Part shown: positions 8,772 to 16,463 of the stretch, piece by piece
How positions within the stretch are numbered: the stretch's first letter is position 1
Layout of the letters: the number at the start of each line of letters is the position of its first letter
Origin: Nitrospira sp. UBA5698
GTDB taxonomy: Bacteria > Nitrospirota > Nitrospiria > Nitrospirales > Nitrospiraceae
Length of the DNA: 64,000 nt
Assembly: GCA_002420115.1 (NCBI GenBank)
Contig: DIHK01000066.1
Coordinates: 185,291-249,290, forward strand
Reading direction: 5' to 3'
Notes under the pieces: model-generated
Seen by the model: the letters and a program-made list of their open reading frames with translations, nothing else
What the model was told of the DNA's origin: nothing
The model's database searches: none
Made by a program: the position numbers and the translations under genes

Positions 8772-9941
8772 ATGAAATATCCTCTCATGCGGAACAACAT
8801 TCTCCGTGAAGATTTGGATGCGGTGATTGAGCATCTCAAACAGGACGATCCGATCCTGACGCATGGCCAGAATGTGCGGGATTTTGAGGCTGAATGGTCC
8901 GCGTGGTTGGGTGTGAAACACAGTGTGTTCGTCAATTCCGGAGCGTCCGCGAATCTCTTGACGATGGCGATTCTAAAAGTCCGCCATCCCGAGGGCGGCG
9001 AAGTGATCGTTCCACCATTGGCGTGGATCTCCGATATCGCTTCAGTATTGCAGAATGGATTCACTCCAGTCTTCGTCGACATCGATCCTAGAACCCTAGG
9101 GATGGATCCCAAGAGGATTTGCGCGGCCATCACAGACCGAACCCGCGCGGTATTCTTGACCCATGTGCAAGGGTTCGATGCATTGGACGATGCGCTGTTG
9201 ACTGAGTTGCAACAGCGAAGGGTTCCACTAATCGAAGACGTCTGTGAATCTCATGGGGCTACGCATCAAGGCCGGAAGTTGGGAGGTTTCGGCTGGATAT
9301 CGAATTTCTCCTTCTACTACGCGCATCACATGAGTACGATCGAGGGAGGGATGGTTTGCACGAATGACCAGGAGGTGTATCAGCAGGTGCGCATGTTGCG
9401 CTCGCACGGGATGGTTCGAGAGGCCAATGATCCGGCTGTGCTTGCGGCGTACCGGTCAACGTATCCGGAATTGAACCCCGATTTCATTTTTGCATTTCCC
9501 GCCTATAACACACGCAACACGGAAATCGGCGGCATCCTGGGCCGAAGCCAGCTCAGGCGTCTGGATCGTAATGTGAAACGACGGACAGACAACCTGTTGC
9601 GGTTCATGAAACAACTTGATGCAAGCAAGTACCGTACTGATTTCAAGGTTGAAGGGTCCAGTAATTATGCTTTTAATCTTATCTTGAAACGTCCGGACAA
9701 GGTCTTGGTTGAGCGTGTGATGAAGGTGATGCGTGAGGCCGGGGTCGAGTTCCGACGAGGGAGCGCGGGTGGTGGTAATCAGATTCGCCAGCCGTATCTG
9801 AAAGGCGTTGTTCCCAAGGATCACCATCTGGGGTTCCCCGAAACCGAACATATCCACTTTTATGGTTTCTACATCGGCAACTATCCGGATTTGCGTGATG
9901 AAGAGATCGATGAGCTGTGCCAAATTCTGAACTCCGCATGA
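8772..9941 (+). CDS. DegT/DnrJ/EryC1 family PLP enzyme, ColD-like sugar 3-dehydratase with His in place of the PLP lysine
   Basis: The 389-residue protein has the aspartate-aminotransferase fold of the sugar aminotransferase family. At the position of the Schiff-base lysine it reads F-Y-Y-A-H-H-M-S-T-I-E-G-G. ColD (GDP-4-keto-6-deoxymannose 3-dehydratase) and RfbH have histidine there and remove the C3 hydroxyl instead of transaminating. ColD is about 388 residues and also shares the N-terminal Y-P-L, the V-N-S-G-A-S-A-N-L-L segment, the R-S-H-G segment and an F-x-x-P-A-Y-N-x-R/T-x-x-E block. Colitose synthesis also uses a GDP sugar, consistent with the GDP-type neighbours. Deoxygenation at C3 of a GDP-4-keto sugar is likely; the exact sugar is unknown. 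Confidence 0.82.
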   Translation: MKYPLMRNNILREDLDAVIEHLKQDDPILTHGQNVRDFEAEWSAWLGVKHSVFVNSGASANLLTMAILKVRHPEGGEVIVPPLAWISDIASVLQNGFTPVFVDIDPRTLGMDPKRICAAITDRTRAVFLTHVQGFDALDDALLTELQQRRVPLIEDVCESHGATHQGRKLGGFGWISNFSFYYAHHMSTIEGGMVCTNDQEVYQQVRMLRSHGMVREANDPAVLAAYRSTYPELNPDFIFAFPAYNTRNTEIGGILGRSQLRRLDRNVKRRTDNLLRFMKQLDASKYRTDFKVEGSSNYAFNLILKRPDKVLVERVMKVMREAGVEFRRGSAGGGNQIRQPYLKGVVPKDHHLGFPETEHIHFYGFYIGNYPDLRDEEIDELCQILNSA

Positions 9942-9948
9942 GAGTGCC

Positions 9949-10650
9949 ATGCCTTCGGCTGTGATTCTTGCTGGCGGGCTCGGGACCAGGTTGCGCAGCG
10001 CCGTGCCGGACCTTCCCAAGCCCATGGCCCCGATCAACGGCCGTCCCTTTCTTGAACATCAGCTCGAGTATTGGATCAACCAGGGGGTCAGCCGGTTTGT
10101 GTTGTCCGTAGGATACCGGCATGAAGCTATTACCGGTCATTTCGGGGCTCACTATAAAGGTGTTGAGATCGAGTATGCTATTGAGGATCAACCGTTAGGA
10201 ACCGGTGGTGGGTTGTTACTTGCTGTGGAGAAACTCGATCAGGATAAGCCGTTCTTGCTCTTGAACGGAGATACGTACTTCGAGGCGGACTGGAATGCAT
10301 TGGATGTCTTTGCCGTGGAGCATGAGGCGGACTGGTGTTTTTCATTGTTCGAGACGAGCGAGAGGGGACGGTATATGGGCATCGAGATGTCCGCTCAGGG
10401 ACGGATCACCTTGTTGAAGTCCGGGGTTGAGCAGGGGCCTCGTCTTGCCAATGGGGGAGTGTATTGGGTACATCCGCGTGCGTTGTCCGGGACTTGGAGG
10501 CTGGGTGAAAAATTATCGTTGGAAGACGATTTGTTTCCTCACGCACTCACGGCCGGACGTCGGTTATGTGGGATAGAGTTTGGTGGGACCTTTATCGATA
10601 TTGGGGTCCCTGATGACTATCATCGAGCCTCAAGCTTGTTGGTAGGTTAG
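9949..10650 (+). CDS. hddC: HddC-like nucleotidyltransferase (D-glycero-D-manno-heptose 1-phosphate guanylyltransferase)
   Basis: At 233 residues this matches the size of HddC. It starts with the nucleotidyltransferase signature A-V-I-L-A-G-G-L-G-T-R-L-R followed by P-K-P-M-A-P-I-N-G-R-P-F, and has the L-G-T-G-G-G segment and L-L-N-G-D-T with the metal-binding aspartate. HddC transfers GMP from GTP to heptose 1-phosphate. Related mannose- or glucose-1-phosphate nucleotidyltransferases look similar, so nucleotide and sugar specificity rest on the HddA-like kinase in the same cassette. The gene begins 7 bases after the ColD-like gene and precedes an SDR gene. Confidence 0.75.
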   Translation: MPSAVILAGGLGTRLRSAVPDLPKPMAPINGRPFLEHQLEYWINQGVSRFVLSVGYRHEAITGHFGAHYKGVEIEYAIEDQPLGTGGGLLLAVEKLDQDKPFLLLNGDTYFEADWNALDVFAVEHEADWCFSLFETSERGRYMGIEMSAQGRITLLKSGVEQGPRLANGGVYWVHPRALSGTWRLGEKLSLEDDLFPHALTAGRRLCGIEFGGTFIDIGVPDDYHRASSLLVG

Positions 10651-10689
10651 TGCTGGCATGAGCGATCAATCGACGGAGAGGACACGACG

Positions 10690-11628
10690 ATGAGCTATAA
10701 CATTCTTGTGACCGGTGGCGCAGGCTATCTCGGCTCTACTTTGGTGCCGGATCTCCTTCAACAAGGCCACAATGTCACAGTGCTGGATAACTTTATGTAC
10801 AAGCAGGCCAGCCTGAATCATGTATGTCATCATCCCAAGTTTTCAGTCGTGAAAGGTGATATCCGTATCGAAAGCGTGATGGCTCCGTTGATCAAGAAGG
10901 CCGACGTTGTGATTCCATTAGCCGCGCTGGTGGGAGCTCCGATGTGCAGCCAGGACCCGGTGGGCGCAACTACCGTCAATCATGACGCCATACTGTTGAT
11001 GTTGAAACTGTTGTCGAAGCAGCAGATGGTGCTCATGCCTACTACCAACAGTGCCTACGGTACTGGGGATCAGAACAATTTTTGCACGGAAGAATCTCCA
11101 TTGAATCCTATTTCTCTCTACGCCAAGGAGAAGGTCGGCATTGAAAAGGAGCTGATGCAGCGGGAGAACGCCATCAGTTTTCGTCTGGCGACCGTATTTG
11201 GGATGTCGCCGCGCATGCGGATCGATTTGTTGGTAAACGATTTTACCTATCGTGCCGTGTACGATCGCTTTGTAGTATTGTTCGAGAGTTCCTTTAAGCG
11301 AAATTATGTTCATGTGCGTGATATCTCACGCGTCTTTCAACATGGCATCGAACATTTCGGCAAGATGAAAGGTCAGATCTACAATGTCGGTCTGTCTGAT
11401 GCCAATGTGTCGAAAAGAGAGTTGTGCGAGCATATCCAGAAACAGGTTCCTGACTTTGTGTTCGTTGATGCTCCGGTCGGTAAGGATCCGGATCAACGCA
11501 ACTATATTGTGTCTAACGCCAAAATCGAATCGACCGGGTTCAAGCCGATCTACGCACTCGATGCAGGCATCAGTGACCTGATTAAGGGTTACACGATGAT
11601 CAAGAACACACGCTATGGGAATGTGTAA
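10690..11628 (+). CDS. Extended SDR, NAD-dependent sugar epimerase/dehydratase
   Basis: The 312-residue protein has the extended-SDR cofactor loop I-L-V-T-G-G-A-G-Y-L-G-S at residues 5-16, a T-T-N-S-A-Y-G strand and the catalytic Y-A-K-E-K. A GGAGAGG sequence precedes ATG 10690. It closes the cassette that starts with the heptose kinase. Its reaction could be 4,6-dehydration, C3/C5 epimerisation or 4-reduction of the GDP-activated sugar. The window lacks a recognisable Gmd, so a dehydratase role is worth testing, but the sequence alone does not decide this. Sequence and length are consistent with the UDP-glucose 4-epimerase-like branch. Confidence 0.8.
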   Translation: MSYNILVTGGAGYLGSTLVPDLLQQGHNVTVLDNFMYKQASLNHVCHHPKFSVVKGDIRIESVMAPLIKKADVVIPLAALVGAPMCSQDPVGATTVNHDAILLMLKLLSKQQMVLMPTTNSAYGTGDQNNFCTEESPLNPISLYAKEKVGIEKELMQRENAISFRLATVFGMSPRMRIDLLVNDFTYRAVYDRFVVLFESSFKRNYVHVRDISRVFQHGIEHFGKMKGQIYNVGLSDANVSKRELCEHIQKQVPDFVFVDAPVGKDPDQRNYIVSNAKIESTGFKPIYALDAGISDLIKGYTMIKNTRYGNV

Positions 11629-11717
11629 GCCTTTCCCATGCTGCACAAAAAACTCCATTCCCAGCAGCTATCTTTGCCCACGCTGTACACTGCGATTTGT
11701 ATGATGCTTCCTCGCCG

Positions 11718-12506
11718 ATGATTGCGCGGCTGCTCGGCTCAATTTATTGCCACCAGGCTCTGATTGGTCCCCTAGCCTGGCGGGATCTCCAAAGCCGGTA
11801 TGCGGGGACGCTTGCCGGTATCCTCTGGTCCCTTGTGCATCCGGTAGCCGTCATAACTGTCTTCTATTTCGTGTTTGCCATCGGATTTCGGTCTCAAGAG
11901 ACGGCAGGGATCCCATTCATTCTTTGGTTTGTGTCCGGATTTGTGCCGTGGTTGTTTTTCAACGAGGCCTTGACTTTGATCACTGATTCCGTCGTTCGAA
12001 ACGCCCATTTCATCAAGAAAACTGTTTTTCCGTCTGAAGTCTTGGCAGTCGTCCATCTAGCCGCGTGTCTGATTCCCCACGCTGTCTTCACGGGTATCTT
12101 GGTTGCGATGTTGGCGTATTATCACGTCGTGTTCCATCCCTCTATGTTTTTGGCACTCTATTTTCTCCTCTGCATGTGTGTCTTCATCGTTGGGTTGGGT
12201 TGGCTTTTATCCGCTATGCAAGTGTTCTATCGTGATATTTCTCACGGTCTCGGCATCGGATTGAACCTCTTGTTTTGGGTGACTCCTATCGTGTGGTCGC
12301 CTGATAATTTGCCCGAACAGTATCGGTCGATTTTAAAGTACAACCCGCTTGGCTACATTATTCAAGGGTATCGCGATGTGATGGTCTCTCATCAGTTGCC
12401 GGATCTTGGCCAGAGCGTGTTTTTTTGGAGCGTGGCGCTGTCTTTCTTTCTAATAGGTGCCTATGTGTTTGGCCGTCTGAAACCGGAATTCGCGGATGTT
12501 ATCTAA
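11718..12506 (+). CDS. wzm: ABC-2 type O-antigen exporter permease
   Basis: This protein of about 262 residues has six predicted membrane segments and the ABC-2/TagG-RfbD pattern. An early W-R-D-L-Q-S-R-Y-A-G-T-L-A-G-I-L-W precedes the first segment, and a conserved W-V-T-P-I-V-W-S-P precedes the last pair. Wzm forms the membrane channel through which an undecaprenyl-linked glycan is exported from the cytoplasm. I choose ATG 11718; a TTG at 11697 is in frame and would add seven residues. The ATPase subunit starts 18 bases after its stop, giving a complete exporter. Confidence 0.88.
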   Translation: MIARLLGSIYCHQALIGPLAWRDLQSRYAGTLAGILWSLVHPVAVITVFYFVFAIGFRSQETAGIPFILWFVSGFVPWLFFNEALTLITDSVVRNAHFIKKTVFPSEVLAVVHLAACLIPHAVFTGILVAMLAYYHVVFHPSMFLALYFLLCMCVFIVGLGWLLSAMQVFYRDISHGLGIGLNLLFWVTPIVWSPDNLPEQYRSILKYNPLGYIIQGYRDVMVSHQLPDLGQSVFFWSVALSFFLIGAYVFGRLKPEFADVI

Positions 12507-12524
12507 TATCTGCTACGTCACCAG

Positions 12525-13853
12525 ATGACAGCAATTTCCGTTAGAAACGTGTCGAAGAAGTTTAGGCTCTTCGCTTCTCCGCAGGATCGACTTTTCGAGA
12601 TATTCCATCCATTCCGAAAGCGGTATCATCGGGAGTTTTTGGCCCTGAACGGGGTCAGTCTTGATATTCCAAAGGGGCAGACCATCGGAATTATTGGCCG
12701 TAACGGATCGGGGAAATCTACTCTTCTTCAAATCATCGCGGGCATACTCCAGCCGACAGACGGCAGTGTGGTGGTGAATGGACGGGTTGCGGCATTGCTC
12801 GAACTAGGTGCTGGGTTCAACCCGGAGTTTACAGGACGTGACAATGTGATGCTTAATGGCGCGTTGCTTGGAATCGGCCGTGATGAAATGATTGCCCGAA
12901 TACCTCAAATTGAGGCATTTGCCGATATCGGCGAGTTCTTTGATCAGCCCGTCAAGACATATTCATCAGGTATGTTTGTGCGCGTTGCATTTGCCGCCAC
13001 GATTCATGTGGATCCTGACATTCTGATTATTGATGAAGCGTTGGCGGTTGGAGACGCTAAATTTCAGCATAAGTGCTATGAGCATTTATCGTCGTTGCGC
13101 GAGCGAGGTATTACGATTTTATTTGTTACTCATAGCATGGCACTAGTCACAACCTATGCACAGCATGCTGTTTTGATGGACTATGGGCAGCTCGTAGCGG
13201 ACGGAGAGCCAGGATTGATTGTCGACAAATATCATGAGCTGCTTTTCGGCAGGAATAGCTCTCCGGCAAGTTCGCAAGGAGTCATGACGGAGGAAGCAAT
13301 CGGTGGTGTCAACTTAGTGATCTCAGAAATGGGCAGTGTACGTTCGACGATGGATGTTTGTCACAGTCGGCGAAGCTACAACAAAACCGAGACACGGTTT
13401 GGTAATGGTGAGGCGAAGATTATAGATTTCGCGCTTCAATATGAAGACCGGTGGGATGTTGTAGACGTCCCCTTCCGATCCGTTCTCAACGTCTACGTGA
13501 GGGCGGTGTTCCTTGGCGATGTAGAGGCGCCTGCAGTTGGATTTTGCATCAAGACCGTGGAGGGTGTCTATGTGTATGCCACAAATACAATCATCCTGGG
13601 AGAGCGATTACAACCTATCTCTAAAGGAGAGGTGCGGGTTTTTAAATTTGCATTCACGCTTAACATCAGTCCGGGCGATTACTTTCTTGATCTTGGGGTG
13701 ATGAAGGAAGATGGAACAAGAGGTGGATGCGTGCTGGATGTTCGCCGTTCGATCGCACATTGCTTGGTGTGCGCGGACCGAGACCGACCGTTTGATGGTC
13801 TTGTCGATTTGGCGACGAGCTTCGAGGTTCTAGAGGAGCAATTACACCCATAA
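12525..13853 (+). CDS. wzt: ABC exporter ATPase with C-terminal carbohydrate-binding domain
   Basis: The first 250 residues are a full ABC ATPase. The Walker A motif G-R-N-G-S-G-K-S-T lies at about residue 60, the signature Y-S-S-G-M-F-V-R near 150 and the Walker B motif I-L-I-I-D-E-A near 167, followed by the switch histidine in V-T-H-S. Residues 270-442 form a beta-rich Wzt C-terminal domain, which in E. coli O8/O9a recognises the terminal cap of the chain and allows export only of finished polymer. The length of 442 fits the family. A terminating or capping enzyme is therefore expected; the nearby methyltransferases are candidates. Confidence 0.9.
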   Translation: MTAISVRNVSKKFRLFASPQDRLFEIFHPFRKRYHREFLALNGVSLDIPKGQTIGIIGRNGSGKSTLLQIIAGILQPTDGSVVVNGRVAALLELGAGFNPEFTGRDNVMLNGALLGIGRDEMIARIPQIEAFADIGEFFDQPVKTYSSGMFVRVAFAATIHVDPDILIIDEALAVGDAKFQHKCYEHLSSLRERGITILFVTHSMALVTTYAQHAVLMDYGQLVADGEPGLIVDKYHELLFGRNSSPASSQGVMTEEAIGGVNLVISEMGSVRSTMDVCHSRRSYNKTETRFGNGEAKIIDFALQYEDRWDVVDVPFRSVLNVYVRAVFLGDVEAPAVGFCIKTVEGVYVYATNTIILGERLQPISKGEVRVFKFAFTLNISPGDYFLDLGVMKEDGTRGGCVLDVRRSIAHCLVCADRDRPFDGLVDLATSFEVLEEQLHP

Positions 13854-14417
13854 TTTCAGTTGTATGGGCGAATGCTTGGAAAAGCGATAAGCAACTTTTG
13901 AGCATATCCATCGTGGTGCCGACCCTATGGACTTAGTGAGGAACATTCTGATGGTAGCAGCGGAGCTGCGGGTAGGTAGCAGTTACTCTCAATGCTACAA
14001 CAATGCGAAACAGCCCCGATGAGTCTAAGGAGATCCTTGTTTTCTAAAACCACCTTGATCATGGCGCGACTGGGTTCGGAGCGCAAACGGAATATGTGAT
14101 AGCGGTTTGCTAGGAATAGTCGCAAACAGGTCGTACTTTTGCCGTCTTTATGTGCTGACAAGGTCGGAATAAAAATTTCTGGTAACTGTTTTGGTCATTA
14201 TGGTAGCTCTAATGAGAGGCTGAAGCGACGGACTCCAAGCTTAGGAGGGCGAGGTCGCTCTGGGGAACAGCAGTCTTTATGTTTTCATGGTTGCCCTGCA
14301 GTATCCAATTCTGCAACGGCCTCGTTCGACGATGAGATCTGCCTTTGTTATACGTGTTCGATGGACGATCTCCGCGGTTGCGAGGGTGCATCCAATCCAC
14401 TAGACCGCTGGTGGTCT
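13854..14417 (+). other. 564-bp stretch without a recognisable gene
   Basis: No reading frame here looks like a protein I recognise. The plus-strand frame of the next gene stays open back to 14139, but that extension is rich in Cys, Arg and Ser and resembles no glycosyltransferase N-terminus. A 78-codon minus-strand frame (13925-14161) also lacks family features. Base use looks less biased than in the flanking genes. The stretch could be a decayed gene or a promoter/leader for the group of genes that follows. Confidence 0.5.
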
Positions 14418-15704
14418 ATGGGTCGTATAGCTATGACCGTTCACAAGAACGTACCACCATCTTCACCTCGCCTGTCCATTATTCTATTGGACTGGAGCTG
14501 TCGCGAGAGGTTTACCACTCTCGATTGGCTGCTGCACCAAGATGTGCCGAAGGATCAGTATGAGCTCATCTGGGTGGAAGTCTACGACCGTGTCGTCGAC
14601 GAAGTGCTCAAGAAGGCAGATGTCGTTCTTACGTGCAACCAGCAGGGTATTTATCACAAGCACATGGGCTATAACACGGGATTGTTGCATGCGCGCGGTG
14701 AATTGATCTGTGTCTGTGATAGCGATGCGGTGTTTCCGCCTGATTTTGTTCGTTCGGTCTTTCGCTCGTTTCAGATGGAGGGCGAGAGAGCGGCTGTGCC
14801 GCAGGTGCTCATGCACTATGAGTGGCGCACGTCTCTCCTCTATCCCGAAGACCTGACCGACACCGAGACGCTCAAGGATCAGGCACGTTGGAAATGGTGG
14901 CCGCTCATTGTGAACGAGGGTGCATGTATGACCGTGCGCCGAGCCGATGCGATTCGGTTCGGAGGCTTTGATGAGCACCCCAGCTATAAGGGGTATTTGT
15001 GCGGACCCTATGATTTGGGCTGGCGCCTGATTAATGCCGGATGGCCTGAGCTCTGGCACGACCCATCAGTGGCACTTTGGCATTTCGCGCATCCGGATCC
15101 CATTGGTACGAATGGTCAGAAGGCATCGCTGAAACAGCTGCTGGAAAAAGCCTATCCACATGTCGATGGCCATGCGCTGACGGCCGTTGAGGCATTTTCG
15201 ACAGGACGATTTCAACCCCTGCGTGAAAATCAAAACATCTGGGCGTTGAGGATGAAGGGGCGGCGAATCGGATCCGAACTGGAAACTCGGTATGCAAGTT
15301 TGATTGGACAAGGCGGTTATTCACGATGGGCGGTAGGGTTGTTATGGATGTCGCTGGCGAAAGAAATTATGGGCCGGTATTGTGAAGACCATCTATGGAA
15401 GCCTATCCGAAAAGGCATAGTCGTCCTTCTTGGACAACGCGTTACAGGAAGACTTCGAGCCATGATCCAAGATTATGTCACTCCGCATCGGATTAATTAC
15501 GAAGTGCCTGCAGATGCCCCGACTCTCTTGTGTTCCGTAAAGAAGTACAACTTGGTTAAATTTAAAGATGAATATTATGCGGTGCCAAAGCGCATTGGCC
15601 ATCTCGATCTGTCGACGGACGAGGGAAGAGTCCATCCCGACCTGCTTGTTTCTGAAAACTACGAGATGCTTCTAGAGAAAGTCCATGCGGTATCTAGGGG
15701 ATAG
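14418..15704 (+). CDS. Family 2 glycosyltransferase with C-terminal YN-YYAVP module
   Basis: From ATG 14418 the protein has 428 residues. The GT-A domain begins at about residue 20 with R-L-S-I-I-L-L-D-W-S-C, carries C-D-S-D-A-V-F as the likely metal-binding acidic motif and a GT2/GT7-type G-G-F-D-E-H ... G-P-Y-D-L-G-W-R-L block in its acceptor half. The last 60 residues are a separate module with K-K-Y-N-L-V-K-F-K-D-E-Y-Y-A-V-P, also found in two downstream proteins. The frame is open further upstream to 14139, but those residues look non-coding. ATG 14433 is an alternative start. The transferred sugar is unknown. Confidence 0.8.
   Translation: MGRIAMTVHKNVPPSSPRLSIILLDWSCRERFTTLDWLLHQDVPKDQYELIWVEVYDRVVDEVLKKADVVLTCNQQGIYHKHMGYNTGLLHARGELICVCDSDAVFPPDFVRSVFRSFQMEGERAAVPQVLMHYEWRTSLLYPEDLTDTETLKDQARWKWWPLIVNEGACMTVRRADAIRFGGFDEHPSYKGYLCGPYDLGWRLINAGWPELWHDPSVALWHFAHPDPIGTNGQKASLKQLLEKAYPHVDGHALTAVEAFSTGRFQPLRENQNIWALRMKGRRIGSELETRYASLIGQGGYSRWAVGLLWMSLAKEIMGRYCEDHLWKPIRKGIVVLLGQRVTGRLRAMIQDYVTPHRINYEVPADAPTLLCSVKKYNLVKFKDEYYAVPKRIGHLDLSTDEGRVHPDLLVSENYEMLLEKVHAVSRG
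15521..15701 (+). other. Copy 1 of the shared YN-YYAVP protein module
   Basis: This C-terminal module of the glycosyltransferase reads Y-N-L-V-K-F-K-D-E-Y-Y-A-V-P, then L-G/G-H-L-D-L and a helical tail. The same pattern occurs three times in the 1159-aa radical SAM protein and twice in the GT-B protein downstream. Confidence 0.7.
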
Positions 15705-15736
15705 ACCAGGTATGTATCGATTGCAGGAAGCTTATA

Positions 15737-16198
15737 ATGGCATCGTATAAAAATTATGATCTCTTTGTGACTCATGCCTGGCGATTTCATGAGGATTGGA
15801 CAAGATTGACAGAACTCATGGATCAGGTGCCGGGACTTTTATGGCGCAACTTCAGTCTGCCCTGGCATGATCCTGCAATCAGTCCCAATACGGAAGCCGG
15901 AGGCCGATTCATCAGAGGTTCCCTGGAAAGCCAAATCATTCCCGCGCACGTTGTGGTGCTACTTGCCGGCGTGTACGAGATCAGAAGCGCCCGACAATGG
16001 GTGGACATGGAAATCGAGATAGCGAAGAAACGCAATAAACCTATCATCGCTCTGCCTCCGATCAATAAAGACTCGATACCGGACGAGCTGGTTGCGTTGT
16101 GCGACACGAGCAGCACATGGGATGGAGTGCGATTGATCGCCAGCATTGATGAAGTGCGGTCCCTGCCAAAATATGCAGCCCGGCCAGCGGAGCGATGA
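15737..16198 (+). CDS. TIR-like domain protein (MTH538/ThsB-type)
   Basis: The whole 153-residue protein matches the TIR-like family that includes MTH538 and the Thoeris protein ThsB. It has a first strand Y-D-L-F-V-T-H-A-W, then L-W-R-N-F-S-L-P-W, a V-V-V-L-L-A-G-V-Y strand, the W-V-D-M-E-I-E-I-A helix with the glutamate in the usual catalytic position, and K-P-I-I-A-L-P-P. In Thoeris, ThsB makes a cyclic ADP-ribose isomer after phage infection that activates ThsA. No ThsA or other effector is in this window. It lies 32 bases after a glycosyltransferase, inside the glycan locus. Whether it is a defence gene, a nucleotide-sugar hydrolase or a regulator is open. Confidence 0.8.
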   Translation: MASYKNYDLFVTHAWRFHEDWTRLTELMDQVPGLLWRNFSLPWHDPAISPNTEAGGRFIRGSLESQIIPAHVVVLLAGVYEIRSARQWVDMEIEIAKKRNKPIIALPPINKDSIPDELVALCDTSSTWDGVRLIASIDEVRSLPKYAARPAER

Positions 16199-16463
16199 TT
16201 GGATCTCTGGCGATGTCCCGGATTGCAATTGAGAGTGGTCACTAGAAGAAGTGTGTAGAACGGGCTAGTATGCTGTTGGAATCCGATGCAGGGATCGTTA
16301 GGTGAGGATGAACAGGTAGAAAGTTAATTGATCATGCACCTAGGCTTGTGTATTTTTGAATCCCTATTCGGTCGCTATCACTTCCCCTTCACTTGACGGA
16401 ATTTCTTGAACGGCCGACAGAGGGCTGGACTCTCGATTTGTTAATCTGCATATGAGGTGAGCG

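Noticed and set aside
13925..14161. 78-codon minus-strand frame
   Set aside because: No family features and opposite to all neighbours; probably chance or a relic too decayed to name.
14139..14417. N-terminal extension of the GT2 frame
   Set aside because: Residue composition is unlike a glycosyltransferase, and the conserved domain starts just after ATG 14418 or 14433.
15737..16198. Complete Thoeris defence system
   Set aside because: Only the ThsB-like part is present; no ThsA or other effector in the window.
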